From Metellina segmentata (taxonomy: Eukaryota > Arthropoda > Arachnida > Araneae > Tetragnathidae): a DNA stretch of 64,000 nt. The DNA lies in contig OX375873.1 of the NCBI GenBank assembly GCA_947359465.1, positions 37,792,437 through 37,856,436 on the forward strand, read 5' to 3'. The position numbers and the translations under genes were made by a program. The notes under the pieces were generated by a model that saw nothing but the letters and a program-made list of their open reading frames with translations, searched no databases and was not told where the DNA came from. Shown in pieces: positions 10,432 to 21,120 of the stretch (positions within the stretch are counted from its first letter, which is position 1; the number at the start of each line of letters is the position of its first letter).

Positions 10432-11040
10432 ACAAATTGGGTACAGGTGCAGTTTACGTTTATAGCTGTGGCATCGTCCTCGACGCTTTTTTTGGCGCAC
10501 TTCTAGAAGCGAGTTATGGCAGGTTAAGTCAACCCATCTGTATTTCTGTTATTGCGGTTTTCATGGACACATCGGTAAGCGGAATGCTTAGAAAATAATA
10601 AGAAATATACTGCTCATGAAATCATAAGGCTTGATTCATGGTTTAGTGTGATAGTTATTTAAAAAAAAAATATTTTTTAAACGTTCACAAATGTGTTTCT
10701 GAAGTTAATTACTTTTCATTGTAAAAGAGCCGCGGTAACCCGGATGGAAAGGCAACGGACTAACGACCGGAGTGTTGCGAGTTTGAGTCCTCCCCAAGAC
10801 CGTCGTATTCAAAGGGGGCTGGTGCACGTTCAATATACCTTGACCTCAAATGTCCTAAAGTTGGCACGACGTTAATTAAAAATAACAAAATATTGATTAA
10901 CATTGTAAAAATAAAAATAATTTTGAAAGAAAAAATATTTGGAATGATTTTTTTATTGGCGACTTTAGAAGTGCGCCAAAAAAGCTGTCGTGGCCGTGGT
11001 CACCGCTATAAACGTAGACTGCAGCTGTACTACAAATTGT
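10432..11040. repeat. Inverted repeat with ~80-bp arms around a SINE
   Basis: The left arm (10432-10510) contains GTTTACGTTTATAGC and TTTTTTTGGCGCACTTCTA. The right arm (10966-11040) contains the same strings in reverse complement. The loop of about 455 bp holds the SINE-A fragment at 10727-10880. It could be a decayed foldback element or two copies of one repeat in opposite orientation. Confidence 0.65.
10727..10880 (+). repeat. SINE-A with tRNA head, internally deleted
   Basis: Head: GAGCCGCGGTAACCCGGATG (A-box region), then GCGAGTTTGAGTCC (B box). Then AAGACCGTCGTATTC, GGGCTGGTGCACGTTCA and CCTCAAATGTCCTAA of the body. The rest of the body is missing and the sequence jumps to the 3' end GACGTTAATTAAAA. 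Confidence 0.75.
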
Positions 11041-11773
11041 ATATTGAATTGAAAAGTACTGTTGACAGTTTGGAAGAGTTTTCTGCACCACAGGCTGGAC
11101 ATAACCGGCAGTTTGCAAAAAGAGGTAAACAATTATGAGTCTGTGCATTAATACACTATTCTTGACCGCTGTGCCCTTAGACTTTCCAAACAAAAAGACA
11201 CAATCGGACAGTTAGGACATCAATCATCAAGCTAAGAATGGCTGTTGCTCAATAAGAGACATTTCTTAGAGAAGATTTCATGATTTTTTGAGATGTGCAC
11301 TTGGAAGAAACCAGTCTCTGTATCACCAGGAAATGATCAGCGTCGATGCGAGATCATGTTTAAAATATTATGAAAAGTCAATATAAAAAGATTCAAACCA
11401 TAGGTTTAGTGTTTAGTTTTCCAATGCAACGTGCTTTTGGCACCGACGTCGTAGTCAATATTTGCGCATCTGTGTCGCGTTTGAGATTCTAGTCTAAATT
11501 ACGTATTATCCTTTATTCATTATTTGTTTTTTAGAGCTTGAGGACTAAATGTTATAAAACTAAACTAATCCTTGAATGTGTTAGAGTATCATGAAATAAA
11601 TATGACTTTTCATATTTGTATGATATATGAAAGGCTCTAACTGTCAAGCTACATGTTGCGGACTGAAGCATTTTTGTGGTTTAACGGACGTCCTGTATGT
11701 ATTTAGAACGTGAAGTCACTTGGTTTGCTTTTCGAATATGATTTTAGGACGTCTTCATATGAGGGGAAGTATT
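11041..11773. other. Unassigned
   Basis: No gene or repeat unit recognised; AT-rich with short chance frames. Confidence 0.6.
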
Positions 11774-11962
11774 TGAATTAGCATCGCAATAGGGCAACAA
11801 AATGGTCTATTGGCGACGGTCTGAGATCGATACCGCAGATATATGGACGTCTTCGTATTTATGAACCAAAGTCAGATGTCCAGGTTGGCACTTGAACTAG
11901 CACCCACTCTCAAATTTCCAAAACCACGCCAATGTGAGGACATTTGAGGCCACGACAGAACA
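11774..11962 (-). repeat. SINE-A body, reverse orientation
   Basis: On the minus strand it reads TCGTGGCCTCAAATGTCCTC, ACATTGGCGTGGTTTTGG, GTGGGTGCTAGTTCAAGTG, ATCTGACTTTGGTTCA and GACCGTCGCCAATAGACC in family order. Head and tail are missing. Confidence 0.75.
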
Positions 11963-12540
11963 TATAAATTTTTATGCGCTGAAAATCCATTTCATACAAC
12001 AGAGCATATTGATACATAGTAAATGAGTCTTTTAAAGCAGTTATTATCCAATTGAGATCAATTTAGGTTTTATTATTTACTCTCTATCGTTTCCCAAGAA
12101 ATTGATCCTAATCACTTATTAAGTTGCTGTACAAATTTATCACTAACCATGTTACTGTGCCATAAGATCTTAAGCTTCCAGAGTAAAAGTTCAATGGTTA
12201 ATTTAAAAGTACTTTAAAGACATTCGATATTTGAATGCTGTGGGGTTCAGAATTTAATTAGTTCCCGACATTTCTACGCAAACGGGTGTTTTTATTCGTA
12301 ATACGTTTTACGATGACATTATTAAAAGACTGAGATCTACATTCTCATTTAACCTTCTTCAGAGTCATCAAAGTAAGGATCATGAGTAAATTTTCAAGAT
12401 TTTAGCTGTTGTTGTGTTGTTTCATTAGGGTACGTAGGTATTTAATTAACGTCGTTCTGAAGAAACACAATGGACTATTATTTTAATTTTAAATTAATAT
12501 TGAAAACAATTGGTATATATTTAATTGTCGTCTCTCTCTT
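11963..12540. other. Unassigned
   Basis: No gene or recognisable repeat; AT-rich. Confidence 0.6.
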
Positions 12541-12570
12541 AAACAACACAACAGGTTATTGGCGGTACGT
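12541..12570 (-). repeat. SINE-A 3' scrap, reverse orientation
   Basis: The minus strand reads GCCAATAACCTGTTGTGTTG, the marker near the SINE-A 3' end. It may belong to the same minus-strand copy whose 5' part lies at 14300-14475. Confidence 0.5.
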
Positions 12571-13136
12571 AACCCCGCTCTACAAATCTTCACACTCGTC
12601 ATCTGACAGTGATTCAAAATTATTTAGTACTAGCAAAATACCCGACCTTACTCGGTTTGAATTGGTTTACTCTAGATTGAAGAGATAATCAAAATATATA
12701 ATGACTTACGTTTTTTGTAGAATAAAAATTTATTTTAACATCTTTCGCCATCTTTATATTTTCTACAACTTACTTTGGACACAAATCCTACACATGCATA
12801 TCCATTCATGTAATACATTTCACATACATCGCACAATTGCTGTATGACAAAGCTACAAAATGACGAAAGGTGATACTAAGGTTACTACTATAAAATACGA
12901 TTTATAGGAAGATTTTGAATTCCCTTTCTTAAGTTCTTTTCATGTTCAACTCAATTAATTAAAATTACGATTTACGGCGAGTGCTCTCGCACTCATAGTC
13001 AACAAAACAATATTTTTTTACTTGTGGCACTCTTGCCTCCGGTATGCGACATTGTGAAATTTTGCAATCTTCTCCTGTCATTATTACAACGAATTTTTTA
13101 ATGGAAAAAGTTCCAGTTTGAATTAATAAACATTAT

Positions 13137-13197
13137 TATTCTTTCAATAACGGCATTATTCTTTAAATAACGGCATTATTCTTTCAATAATGGCATA
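13137..13197 (+). repeat. Three copies of a 22-23-bp unit inside the Helitron
   Basis: ATTATTCTTTCAATAACGGC occurs three times in a row with one or two changes each. Confidence 0.8.
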
Positions 13198-14060
13198 ACT
13201 ACACTTAAAATTTACTGAAAATTTATACAGGCTTACCTAACATTTTTAAGTCTAATACTTTGTGGTGCTGTTGCGTGTGACGAGAAGGAAAACACATTTA
13301 TTAAAATAATAAATATTTAAAACAGGAAACAGCAAAGTAAAACAAAATAAAAAATGTCGCAAAAAATTGTTCAAAAGATATTAATTTGTGATTCAATTTT
13401 ATCTCTTGATCTCACACAGTTGCCACAACTTACAACTAAAAGTGTACAACATTTAGAAATGTGAAATTAATTCAGAGCGAAAGAACCAGAAAAAATATCA
13501 CTGCTCGCGCGATCTTGTTCATTCTCGTTCCATTGAAAAATATCTTCTGTCCCAAATATTCGGAAATCGTTTTCATTGCTCAAAGAATAAAAATAAGACT
13601 CGAAATAAATGAAGTATCAGAGATGAAATTGCATAAAAAAAAATAATTTTTTGAAGAATAATTACTTTTTTAGCAGTAGTGGTAAAGCAATCGAAGTAAT
13701 CGTAATATTCAATAGACATTCCAATTTTTCCAAAACTACCAAATTATGGTTGATTTAAGTATACTTACTCAGGTATTTTAGCATGAAACTCAACTAAATA
13801 TAACCAAAAAGAAATGTTTAATATTCCATTCAATAAACTAATTGATAATGTATAAAATAAAATAGATTACAATCAAATATCTGGAATAAAATTCATCTGA
13901 TGCATGCACAAACACACAAACACAAAATCGAGCATAGAACAGAAAGACGGACAGACAGACTTTCGCAACCAATGCCACTCACTAAATGAAGATAAGTACT
14001 CACCGTATGCAAATTTTCATGAAAATATCTTAAACCGCGTGGACGTGTATAGGGCACAAC

Positions 14061-14104
14061 ATACAGACAGACAGACAGACAGACGGACGGACAGACAGAC
14101 AGAC
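14061..14104 (+). repeat. CAGA/CGGA microsatellite
   Basis: Runs of ACAGACAGACAGACGGACGG inside the Helitron near its 5' end (minus strand). It creates a chance open frame rich in Asp, Arg and Thr. Confidence 0.85.
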
Positions 14105-14299
14105 ACCAAACGAGAAAAAGGCGGATTCGGCATCAGAAGAGTCCAAAACGGATAGAAAACTTGAAATGGGTCGAAAATATTGAATGTACAAACACTCCAT
14201 TCTTATTTATATAGATTGTCCTCGAATCTTTGCCTTAAGGGATTTATCCCGGAATATCCATTCTGTTGCTCTAGTACGACGTTAATTAAAAATTACCAT

Positions 14300-14475
14300 T
14301 GTCATTACCAAACTTTCACACCACACCAACGTAAGGATATTTGAGGCCACGAAAGATTTAACGTGCACCAGCCCTAGTATAGACGACAGTCTTTGGCTGC
14401 ACCAAGTTTTGAACTCACGACCCTCCTGCTGCTTATCCGCAACTCTACCAACTGGGTTATCACGGCCAGTCTTAA
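14300..14475 (-). repeat. SINE-A 5' half with tRNA head, reverse orientation
   Basis: The minus strand starts ACTGGCCGTGATAACCCAG, continues TTGGTAGAGTTGCGG (A-box region), GTCGTGAGTTCAAAACTTGG (B box), AGACTGTCGTCTATACTAGG, GGCTGGTGCACGTTAAATC and CCTCAAATATCCTTACG. It faces the plus-strand SINE-A piece that ends at 14292. Confidence 0.75.
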
Positions 14476-15695
14476 TGCGATACAGTAAAATTATGTTTTC
14501 AATTTGAAATAGTCATGTCTAGTTTGTTAATTTAATGATACGAAAGGAATCCATTCCAATTCGCAAAAGCTCTACGAAAAAATATATTTTCCTCTTGATT
14601 TTTATTTGCACCTCGAAATAATCGAGGTGCCGTTCTTAAAGTGAAAGATCACATCATAATAGGGCACAACAGGAAAACATCGCTTTTAATAAATGGTTGA
14701 CAAGATTAGCTTTTTAACATTTTAAGTAGCTTGCAAATGGATGCACATTAAGCGGTTTAAAGTTGTTTACACTGTTCGACAGGTTTTTAATATGGCCGTA
14801 TTAATTGTACACCGCCAGATGCGGAAGACAATTAAATTGTAGATTCGAAAAACAGCCACCCGATTTAAGGGCCGCGATATTTTATCTTCGAGTAATTTCC
14901 CTGTAAGGAACTGGACAATTTCATCTGGGGAAAGCATGATTTCTTCTTTTATCTCGGTGCATAAGAAGATGGGTAATGGTGTGTTCCACTCACTCCCTGC
15001 CTTCACCTAGACTTCCCGGAAGGATTCTCCTCTTTTTAATGCTAAATAATAACCGAAATTAAAGCCTGCGCCACCCAATGTCTCATTTATCTAGCATCTC
15101 CATTATCCATTAATTTCACTTAAGGCTAGGGAATATTCTTTTGTGGAATTTTTTCCGGGTTATTTTTGTTGTTGGGTTCGATTATTACGGTCCCTCTTCC
15201 CCGTTGTGGAGGTGGGTGGAAAAAACATTATAATCATTTTGGGAGACATTTTAATCACGCGGTATCAGATTTTTGGTGCCTTTTTGCGAGACGGCGTTCA
15301 ATTAGAGATGCAATTTTTGAAAAGGTTGCTTTTCAAGAGGTTTCTTTTCAGCCTTGCGACAGGATTCTATGATCACAAATGCCACCGCTTCGGAGAAAGT
15401 GTGCGAGAAAAATGTTACTGTGGTGCTGCTGGACTACGGTCACATTTTTCTTCTGCGTAGTTTATTTTAATTGTAATTGTTTCATTTTTGTGTTTATGCG
15501 CTCTTGTTTTTGTTTATAGAACCTATGAACCGTGGTTGTTGTTATGTCATGCCCTCCGGTTTAACCAATAAAAGGTAAAGCTGGTAAAAAGCATACTCAC
15601 TCTCCTGTTCTCTCGATACAGATAGGCAATTACCAATGAGAGGTTTTTCTCATTGCAATATATCAATCAACTACCAAAGTTTTTATATACAATAC
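14476..15695. other. Unassigned, GC-richer, repeat-free
   Basis: No repeat family from this window occurs here. Open frames on the plus strand (15143-15460) reach 105 codons but show no motif, and their codon use looks random. The mixed composition stands out from the AT-rich background, so conserved non-coding sequence or a missed exon is possible. A clean hairpin lies at 14608-14630. Confidence 0.5.
14608..14630. repeat. 8-bp perfect hairpin
   Basis: GCACCTCG and CGAGGTGC pair perfectly across a 7-base A/T loop. No role is shown. Confidence 0.8.
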
Positions 15696-15792
15696 CAAAG
15701 ACCGTCGTTTAATGTGGGCTTGTGCACAAATCTGTTTTGGCCTAAATTGTTCTCACCTTGGCGTGGTTTGGAAGTTTGGAAAATAGGATGTC
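15696..15792 (+). repeat. SINE-A mid-body fragment
   Basis: Contains AGACCGTCGTTTAATGTG, GGCTTGTGCACAAATCTG and CTTGGCGTGGTTTGGAAGTT in family order. Head and 3' end are missing. Confidence 0.65.
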
Positions 15793-16137
15793 AATTCCCA
15801 ATCAGAGACATTTTCAATCGATTATACCAATTAGACTGTCTTCGAAGATTTCTCTCTATATTGAAAAAAATTCGGAGGTTTGAAAACTGTGTTGTTTAGC
15901 TCTATTCTTAGACGGTTTCTCGAGAAAGTACGGATCAGAAAAATAGGCAATTAAACATGGTTTGTTCTTCATCGTGTTCCCTGGACAATTGTAAAGATCT
16001 TTTTCCGATGTGGTTATTAGTTGAGGGTTTATTAAGTGTCAAAGTTGAAAAAGCGAAATTTCTTCCGCTAGTGAGCAAAAGCGAGCGTCGGCGAGCCTAA
16101 GCGAGCAGGGGGTCGAGCCCCCTAGTTATGAATATAA
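15793..16137. other. Unassigned, with a GC hairpin block
   Basis: Mostly plain sequence. At 16071-16126 three GCGAGC words (16081, 16091, 16101) precede a perfect GC-rich hairpin, AGGGGG-TCGAG-CCCCCT (16107-16123), then AGTTATG. This looks like an element terminus, but no partner end was found. Confidence 0.5.
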
Positions 16138-16315
16138 AACCAATGACCGTCATTTACATGTGAGTGATGTGAATCTTTGGGGAGAATGTGATAACAGGTG
16201 TGACCTCGTCATCTGAACCGTGGTTCAAAATTACGTGGTGTTGCCTTCGGGATTGATCTCGGACCGTCGCCAATATTGCAAAGCGTTGCTCCAAAACTTC
16301 GTTAATTTAACTACC
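16138..16315 (+). repeat. SINE-A body and 3' end
   Basis: Reads ATGACCGTCATTTACATG, ACCTCGTCATCTGAACCGTG, GTTCAAAATTACG, GGGATTGATCTCGGACCGTC, GTTGCTCCAAAACTTCG and TTAATTTAACTACCTC. The middle has a deletion. A useful reference copy for the 3' half. Confidence 0.78.
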
Positions 16316-16385
16316 TCACAACCTGGAATATTTTTATACTTCTGCCATCCAAAATCTCTCTCAATATACATATCGTGTAACCTTA

Positions 16386-16452
16386 AATTGTATAGTGGTC
16401 AACAACTCGGTGTGTTGCTCTAGTACCACGTTAATTAAAATACCTACCTACC
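16386..16452 (+). repeat. SINE-A 3' tail fragment
   Basis: GTGTTGCTCTAGTACCACG, then TTAATTAAAATACCTACCTA: the family 3' end with its ACCT tail repeats, 70 bp after the previous copy. Confidence 0.65.
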
Positions 16453-17465
16453 TTAAATTGTACATTTTCGTCGCTCTGGTAACCTTTGGCTTTTCATCTA
16501 ATTGGTGTTCACCAATCGAATATCATGTAAATTTGTAATCTATTCTGTACTGTCATTATTGGTGAAGTGCCGAGATCGCACTCAAAAAGAAAGCCATGTG
16601 ACACCAGGTTCTGTATGCGTACGGTAACACATTCCACCGTAGAAGCGCTACGGACATCTGCTTTCAGCTTTGGTATAGCAGATGCCTCTCATAATACGTA
16701 CTTCAAACAAGTAGTTAATAATAGATACCGACACGATACACACAGGCTGTTACTTACCCATCCGTGGATAGCTGACCATTCCTTTATATAATTTACGATC
16801 AATATCGATCATAATATTAATTGTTATAACTTTCGATGACGCCAATATTGGCTTCGGAATATTCCTTGTTATAACTTTCGATGACACTAATGTATGTTCA
16901 TGCCTTTTTTCTGTGAGAATGAAATCGTCGGAATGCTCATAACATGATTCTCTAGCGTTTTCGGTAATGCTCTTGAACAACGTGGGATCATTTCTTTTCT
17001 ACCCGTCTGAGGTTTACATGTATTACTGAGAAAAAGTAACTACGTGTCCCTTCAGTTACCTGTTTATTTACTCTACTCGCAAGACTATCCGTGAGTCGTA
17101 TAGAAGAGGGTGGGTTGACGCGGGTCAATGAATTTGCTAATTCTGCAATTGTGCTAACAACCCGTGAAATGTATACAGTGTATATTCGGTTTCTGTAACT
17201 TACCCTGGCTGTAATATGTTCTACGTCAGCAAACATTTTCATATGTGTTTATGCCCATTGGCATTGTCTTATGTTTGGAGGAGTCGGGTTTAGTATGAAT
17301 AGATAAATAAATAGATCAATAAATCGCATACGCCCGCAGCTTCATGTTGTTTCTTCCAATTGCTCGGTTTGAAGATATGTCACGTGATTGTTGGTAAAAA
17401 CATGAATCCTTAGTTATTGATTGGTTAATGTGATTATCCGCCGTTATCAAAAACACTTGTCTGCC
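16453..17465. other. Unassigned
   Basis: No gene. A 20-bp word, TTGTTATAACTTTCGATGAC, occurs at 16821 and 16866 (45-bp spacing), suggesting a small local duplication. Short open frames show no family features. Confidence 0.55.
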
Positions 17466-17493
17466 ATTGACTTAGCCGATCGGCTAAGTCAAT
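17466..17493. repeat. Perfect 28-bp palindrome
   Basis: Each half is 14 bases; the left half is ATTGACTTAGCCGA and the right half is its exact reverse complement, with no spacer. No other copy was noticed. Confidence 0.95.
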
Positions 17494-17872
17494 TTGTGAT
17501 TTACTTTTCAGAGATTTTAAGACAACGATATGATCCCTGGATCCCGACATGATATATGGATGTTCATGGACACTATTTACGCTCAAATAAAGTTGTAGAG
17601 ATTATAAAAGTGTTGAAATGGTGGAAAAGAAATGTGTGACGTTTAAATGTTGCATTGTTTTTCGCGATTATTTTTATCACTTTTTATCAATAATTAGACA
17701 GTTCAACTTGAATATAATCGGATGAATCTTCAAGTAGTTAAATGATAAATACCAATATCTGGAGTTTAATTTCGTGTGAGACACAAGCTTAGAAATGCAA
17801 ATCATGTGCTAACTGAGATTTGACCTCTCTTGTTTTATTTTAACAAGCAATAATCCTATAAACAATTAAGTA
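17494..17872. other. Unassigned, AT-rich
   Basis: No gene, repeat or RNA signature seen. Confidence 0.6.
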
Positions 17873-18960
17873 TTAACTCTTTGAGGCTCGTGATTTAAAA
17901 AAAATAAAAACCCTAGTTGCACAAAAAAAATTTTTAGTATTAAAAAGTGAGAAAAAAAATTCATTTAATTATTGAACATAAAATATTACTCGAAATAATA
18001 AAAATAATAATAACATTTTAATAAGTCCTTTATTACAGAGTGGGACATACATAATCCCGCAGTGCAACTAACGTTTCAAATGAAAGCCATTGAAACACAG
18101 CTTTTTTTTTTCCAAAACAAAGTGGAATTTTGCAGATAGTACAGCACCAGGTAGTTCAAACTTCTTTTTTTCGTGCAGCAGAACGCTCATCTTCTCCGAG
18201 TACTACGTTTTGGTAGATGTTTCGAGTCTTTACCTCGTATTTCCCATGAAACAGTGGGTTTAGAGTTTTTATCTACAGTGGAAGTTCAGATGTTGATAGT
18301 GCATTTTATCAATTAAAGTTTGAGCAACAAACCCTGCAGCGCAATGCCCTTTGAAATATTTCAGTTCCATGTTTTGACCCAATTGCTTATAAACCATAAA
18401 TGAATTAACAACAGCTGCATCCAAAAAATAGAATAGTATGCGGTAACACCATTTTTACTACGTCGGAACATAATACATTTAAATGTTTATAAATTCAAAA
18501 TAATAATTTATATTATTATTTTTAATAACTTGCATGGTGGGATACCTACAATCTCACCACTTATCCCGCTTCAAAATTATCACAAAGCATCAAATAACAT
18601 GTTTTATTTTATTATAAAACAATTTATTCACTCATTGTAATTTTTAAGAAAAGAAACAACATATACCGTTATGAAAGACTAAAATTCACTGCATCACACA
18701 ATTCGACAAATTTAATCACAACAGTGTCAACAACTTACTAAGAAGTTTTGATTTGTATCAATTTTTGTTTTCACTTATTTACGCATTTACCGTTGGTTCA
18801 TAACATTGCCAACTGAATGAAATTCTTTAAATAAAATATTAAACTGTATGACTATAAGTAACTTCAACTTTTCGAGGTGGGTTCTAGTGTATCCCACCAT
18901 GAATAAAAAGCTAAACAAAAGGTGTTACAGTTTTTAACCCACCTAACCCTAAAGAGTTAA
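17873..18960 (-). mobile_element. Internally deleted piggyBac-type element
   Basis: The element is 17877-18956 (1,080 bp) between TTAA at 17873-17876 and 18957-18960, the piggyBac target duplication. Ends are inverted: left CTCTTTGAGGCTCGTG, right (complement) CTCTTTAGGGTTAGGTG. Coding remnants of the transposase C-terminal third lie on the minus strand. Confidence 0.8.
18080..18480 (-). pseudogene. piggyBac transposase C-terminal remnant
   Basis: Minus-strand pieces in shifting frames read RRSKNGV / WCYRILFYFLDAAVVNSF, then MVYKQLGQ, GHCAAGFVAQTLIDK and lastly CTICKIPLCF. In the family, a Lys-Trp-Trp block with a hydrophobic xNSYxLY segment closes the catalytic region, and a cysteine-rich zinc ribbon ends the protein; both are recognisable. 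The N-terminal part and the catalytic aspartates are absent. Several frameshifts; not functional. Confidence 0.65.
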
Positions 18961-20560
18961 TGAATGAAAATATTCTACAAAAATAACACTATATTTGTAA
19001 TTACGAGTAGTAATATTTATTTGCTACGTTTTGTGCTCGCTTGCCGAAAAATCTGGTTGCGCAAATGCCATTTGATTATCGTTTGACTCGGGAAGAATTA
19101 AGAACAGTTAGCAGATTAATTAGTTTTGTTCTTATTCTTTAAACGCCAGTTGTGACAACAATTTTAAACACATAATTTGAATTTGTGTTCTTGTTATTGT
19201 TAGAGCGGTGAGTTTATGTGTCGACTATCTCATTACCTTTTTTATTCCTTAGCGAAAGTTTCGTAGGGATTCATAGAAGTTCTCTAATGTAATTATTATT
19301 TCAGATCCACGACCAATGTAAATATATATGGAATATTGTAAATAAATACGTTTTGATCAAACATTCCGCTTAATGGAACATACTGTATTACACAAGACAG
19401 ACTCTTTATCAAATGAAATTTTAAGGATGGTTGCGTCAATATATTAAAAAATCCTTTTTTTATCAGTGTATTCTGAAGAAAAGTAATCTTTATTCTTTGT
19501 TTATATAGTATTTATGTACATAGTGATACAACAAAACATAAATAAATATGCAATGGCGTATGCATTAAACAGAAAGACAAAAACTGCATTTTTTACACAT
19601 TTTTAATAATGAAACATGTGTGACTGTGCAAACAATTACTACAAATATCTGTTATGAAAATATACATATGACGTTACAAGCTTATTCTTTCAAGTCTTCC
19701 TAATTGGACGAATTAAATGTGTGAAGTCTTCCTAAACCAATTCGTTTGAAAGAGAAGGATTTTATTTCGCAATCATGTAATAAATATCGTGAAATAAATT
19801 TATTAAAGTAAGTAAAAACAAAATTTTATGTGGTGTGGTAAAAAATTGAACGAAATAAAAGTATTTTATGTAATCAATGATAGCTTTTTATTCCAATGAC
19901 ACATATTTTAATACCTTACTCTATTTGCTCAAATCCTTATTATTTCTGTGTAGTGGTGTTGATGACTTTTCCCCCCTTCAACTTTAAACTGATTAAATGC
20001 GTTTTTTTTCTTTGCTGTCTATTTAATTGCGAAGGACTGATCTCGTTTTCTATACAAATGAGTTACTTAATTTAGTGGTCTCGTTTTAAGAACTGATAAA
20101 GTGTAGCTGATTATGTAAAGCATAACACAACTAGAGAGGAGTTAAATATAACACTCATTTTAATAACTAGATTGCCACAGCTTTTCACTAAATTAATTCG
20201 GAGTGATATTCTTTATTTAAGTTCACGTTGGGATGTTACATTCCTATTTTTGGCACAGTATGTTTTTTTGTAGAGGCATCAGATGGAACAACGGCTGAAA
20301 ATATCAATAGTAAATTATGTTATAACAATGTAGACAAAATTAAAACTTTTTTAAACTAAACACGGCATGAAGTATTTATAACTTTAATAATATTTCACAT
20401 TGCAACACACTGAAACATAAATTTCATCCGTCAAACTTTACACATAATCACAGATATTCATGTTTTGGTGAGTAAGTCTAGGGGTGTTTGATTCTAATCT
20501 ATTTTAAGAATAAGAAGAATAAATCTATTTTAAGGCAGTGACATTATATTTTACGGTTGA
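18961..20560. other. AT-rich unassigned stretch
   Basis: No gene or known repeat seen; long A/T-rich sequence with no open frame above about 60 codons. Confidence 0.6.
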
Positions 20561-20760
20561 GTATACAGCTTTAGCCTAACGAAAGGAGGCGTCAAGACGA
20601 ACGCGTCAATGAGCGCTTAGCAGCTGGTGAGTTCGCTCTTCTGTTCAGCTTTGCTCCGCCTTAAGTACTCCGTGGCGCTGGCATCGTATCGAGTGTCTCC
20701 ACTGTACGGGTAGCTCGGTGAATGAGGTGGGGGGGGGGAGTCGTGTATAGGACATATATA
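20561..20760. other. GC-rich island with a G run
   Basis: A sharp rise in GC (CGTCAAGACGAACGCGTC, GCTCCGCC) ends in a run of at least nine G near 20733-20741. No open frame, tRNA fold or repeat partner was recognised. Confidence 0.45.
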
Positions 20761-20934
20761 GATGGTTTAATTTGGGTTTTGGTTCTACGCTAAAGTGCTT
20801 ACCCGAATAAATAATTTATAGTAGCGTTTATTATATGTCGTTTGAATGTCTACGAAGGCATTCAGATAACATGTGATACATATGTACTTCTATCTAACTA
20901 AATCACTTTTCTTATAAATGAAGCATACTCATTT
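20761..20934. other. Unassigned
   Basis: Nothing recognisable. Confidence 0.5.
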
Positions 20935-21120
20935 AACCTTTCTGGTGGACTCTCTACGAGGTATCTCATTAGCAAAATTTTACCAGATCTGGATGAATGA
21001 GATGTCTTGTCATTAGAAGAAACTTACCATATCAATCTTGCCATAAAAACAATCGTCAATATTTTGATGACATGGTGTCTTAGCATTAGAAGAGTTGCTC
21101 AGATCTTTATCGCCAGGACG
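20935..21120 (-). repeat. Units of the dispersed 39-43-bp family, reverse orientation
   Basis: The minus strand reads GTTTCTTCTAATGAC, AAGACATCTCATTCAT, CCAGATCTGGTAAAAT, then GCTAATGAGATACCTCG. Two cores are 41 bp apart (20958 and 20999). A further decayed core (GACATGGTGTCTTAGC, plus strand) lies at about 21070. Confidence 0.6.

Larger units (their letters stand above)
12630..14215 (-). mobile_element. Non-autonomous Helitron, 1,586 bp
   Basis: On the minus strand it starts TCTATATAAATAAGAATGGA right after an A (14216) and ends GGTCGGGTATTTTGCTAG right before a T (12629). Helitrons begin TC, end CTRR after a short hairpin, and insert between A and T without duplication. All are met: end CTAG, and a CCGA/TCGG stem (decayed) about 12 bases upstream. 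No Rep/helicase coding is present; open frames are short and family-free. It carries (CAGA)n-like repeats near the 5' end, typical of the AT-rich Helitron-like repeats I know from arthropods. Confidence 0.72.
12590..14292 (+). repeat. SINE-A fragment split by the Helitron
   Basis: The left piece (12590-12629) reads ACTCGTCATCTGACAGTG and ATTCAAAATTA. The right piece (14216-14292) continues with AAGGGATTTATCCCGG, TCTGTTGCTCTAGTACGACG and TTAATTAAAA. These are consecutive parts of the SINE-A body and 3' end, so the pieces formed one element before the Helitron entered. Confidence 0.7.

Noticed and set aside
10727..10800. Stand-alone tRNA gene
   Set aside because: A and B boxes are present but no complete cloverleaf, and the same head continues into the SINE-A body as at 14300, 26790 and 61112.
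13904..14155. 83-codon frame rich in Asp, Arg and Thr
   Set aside because: Produced by the CAGA microsatellite in the Helitron.
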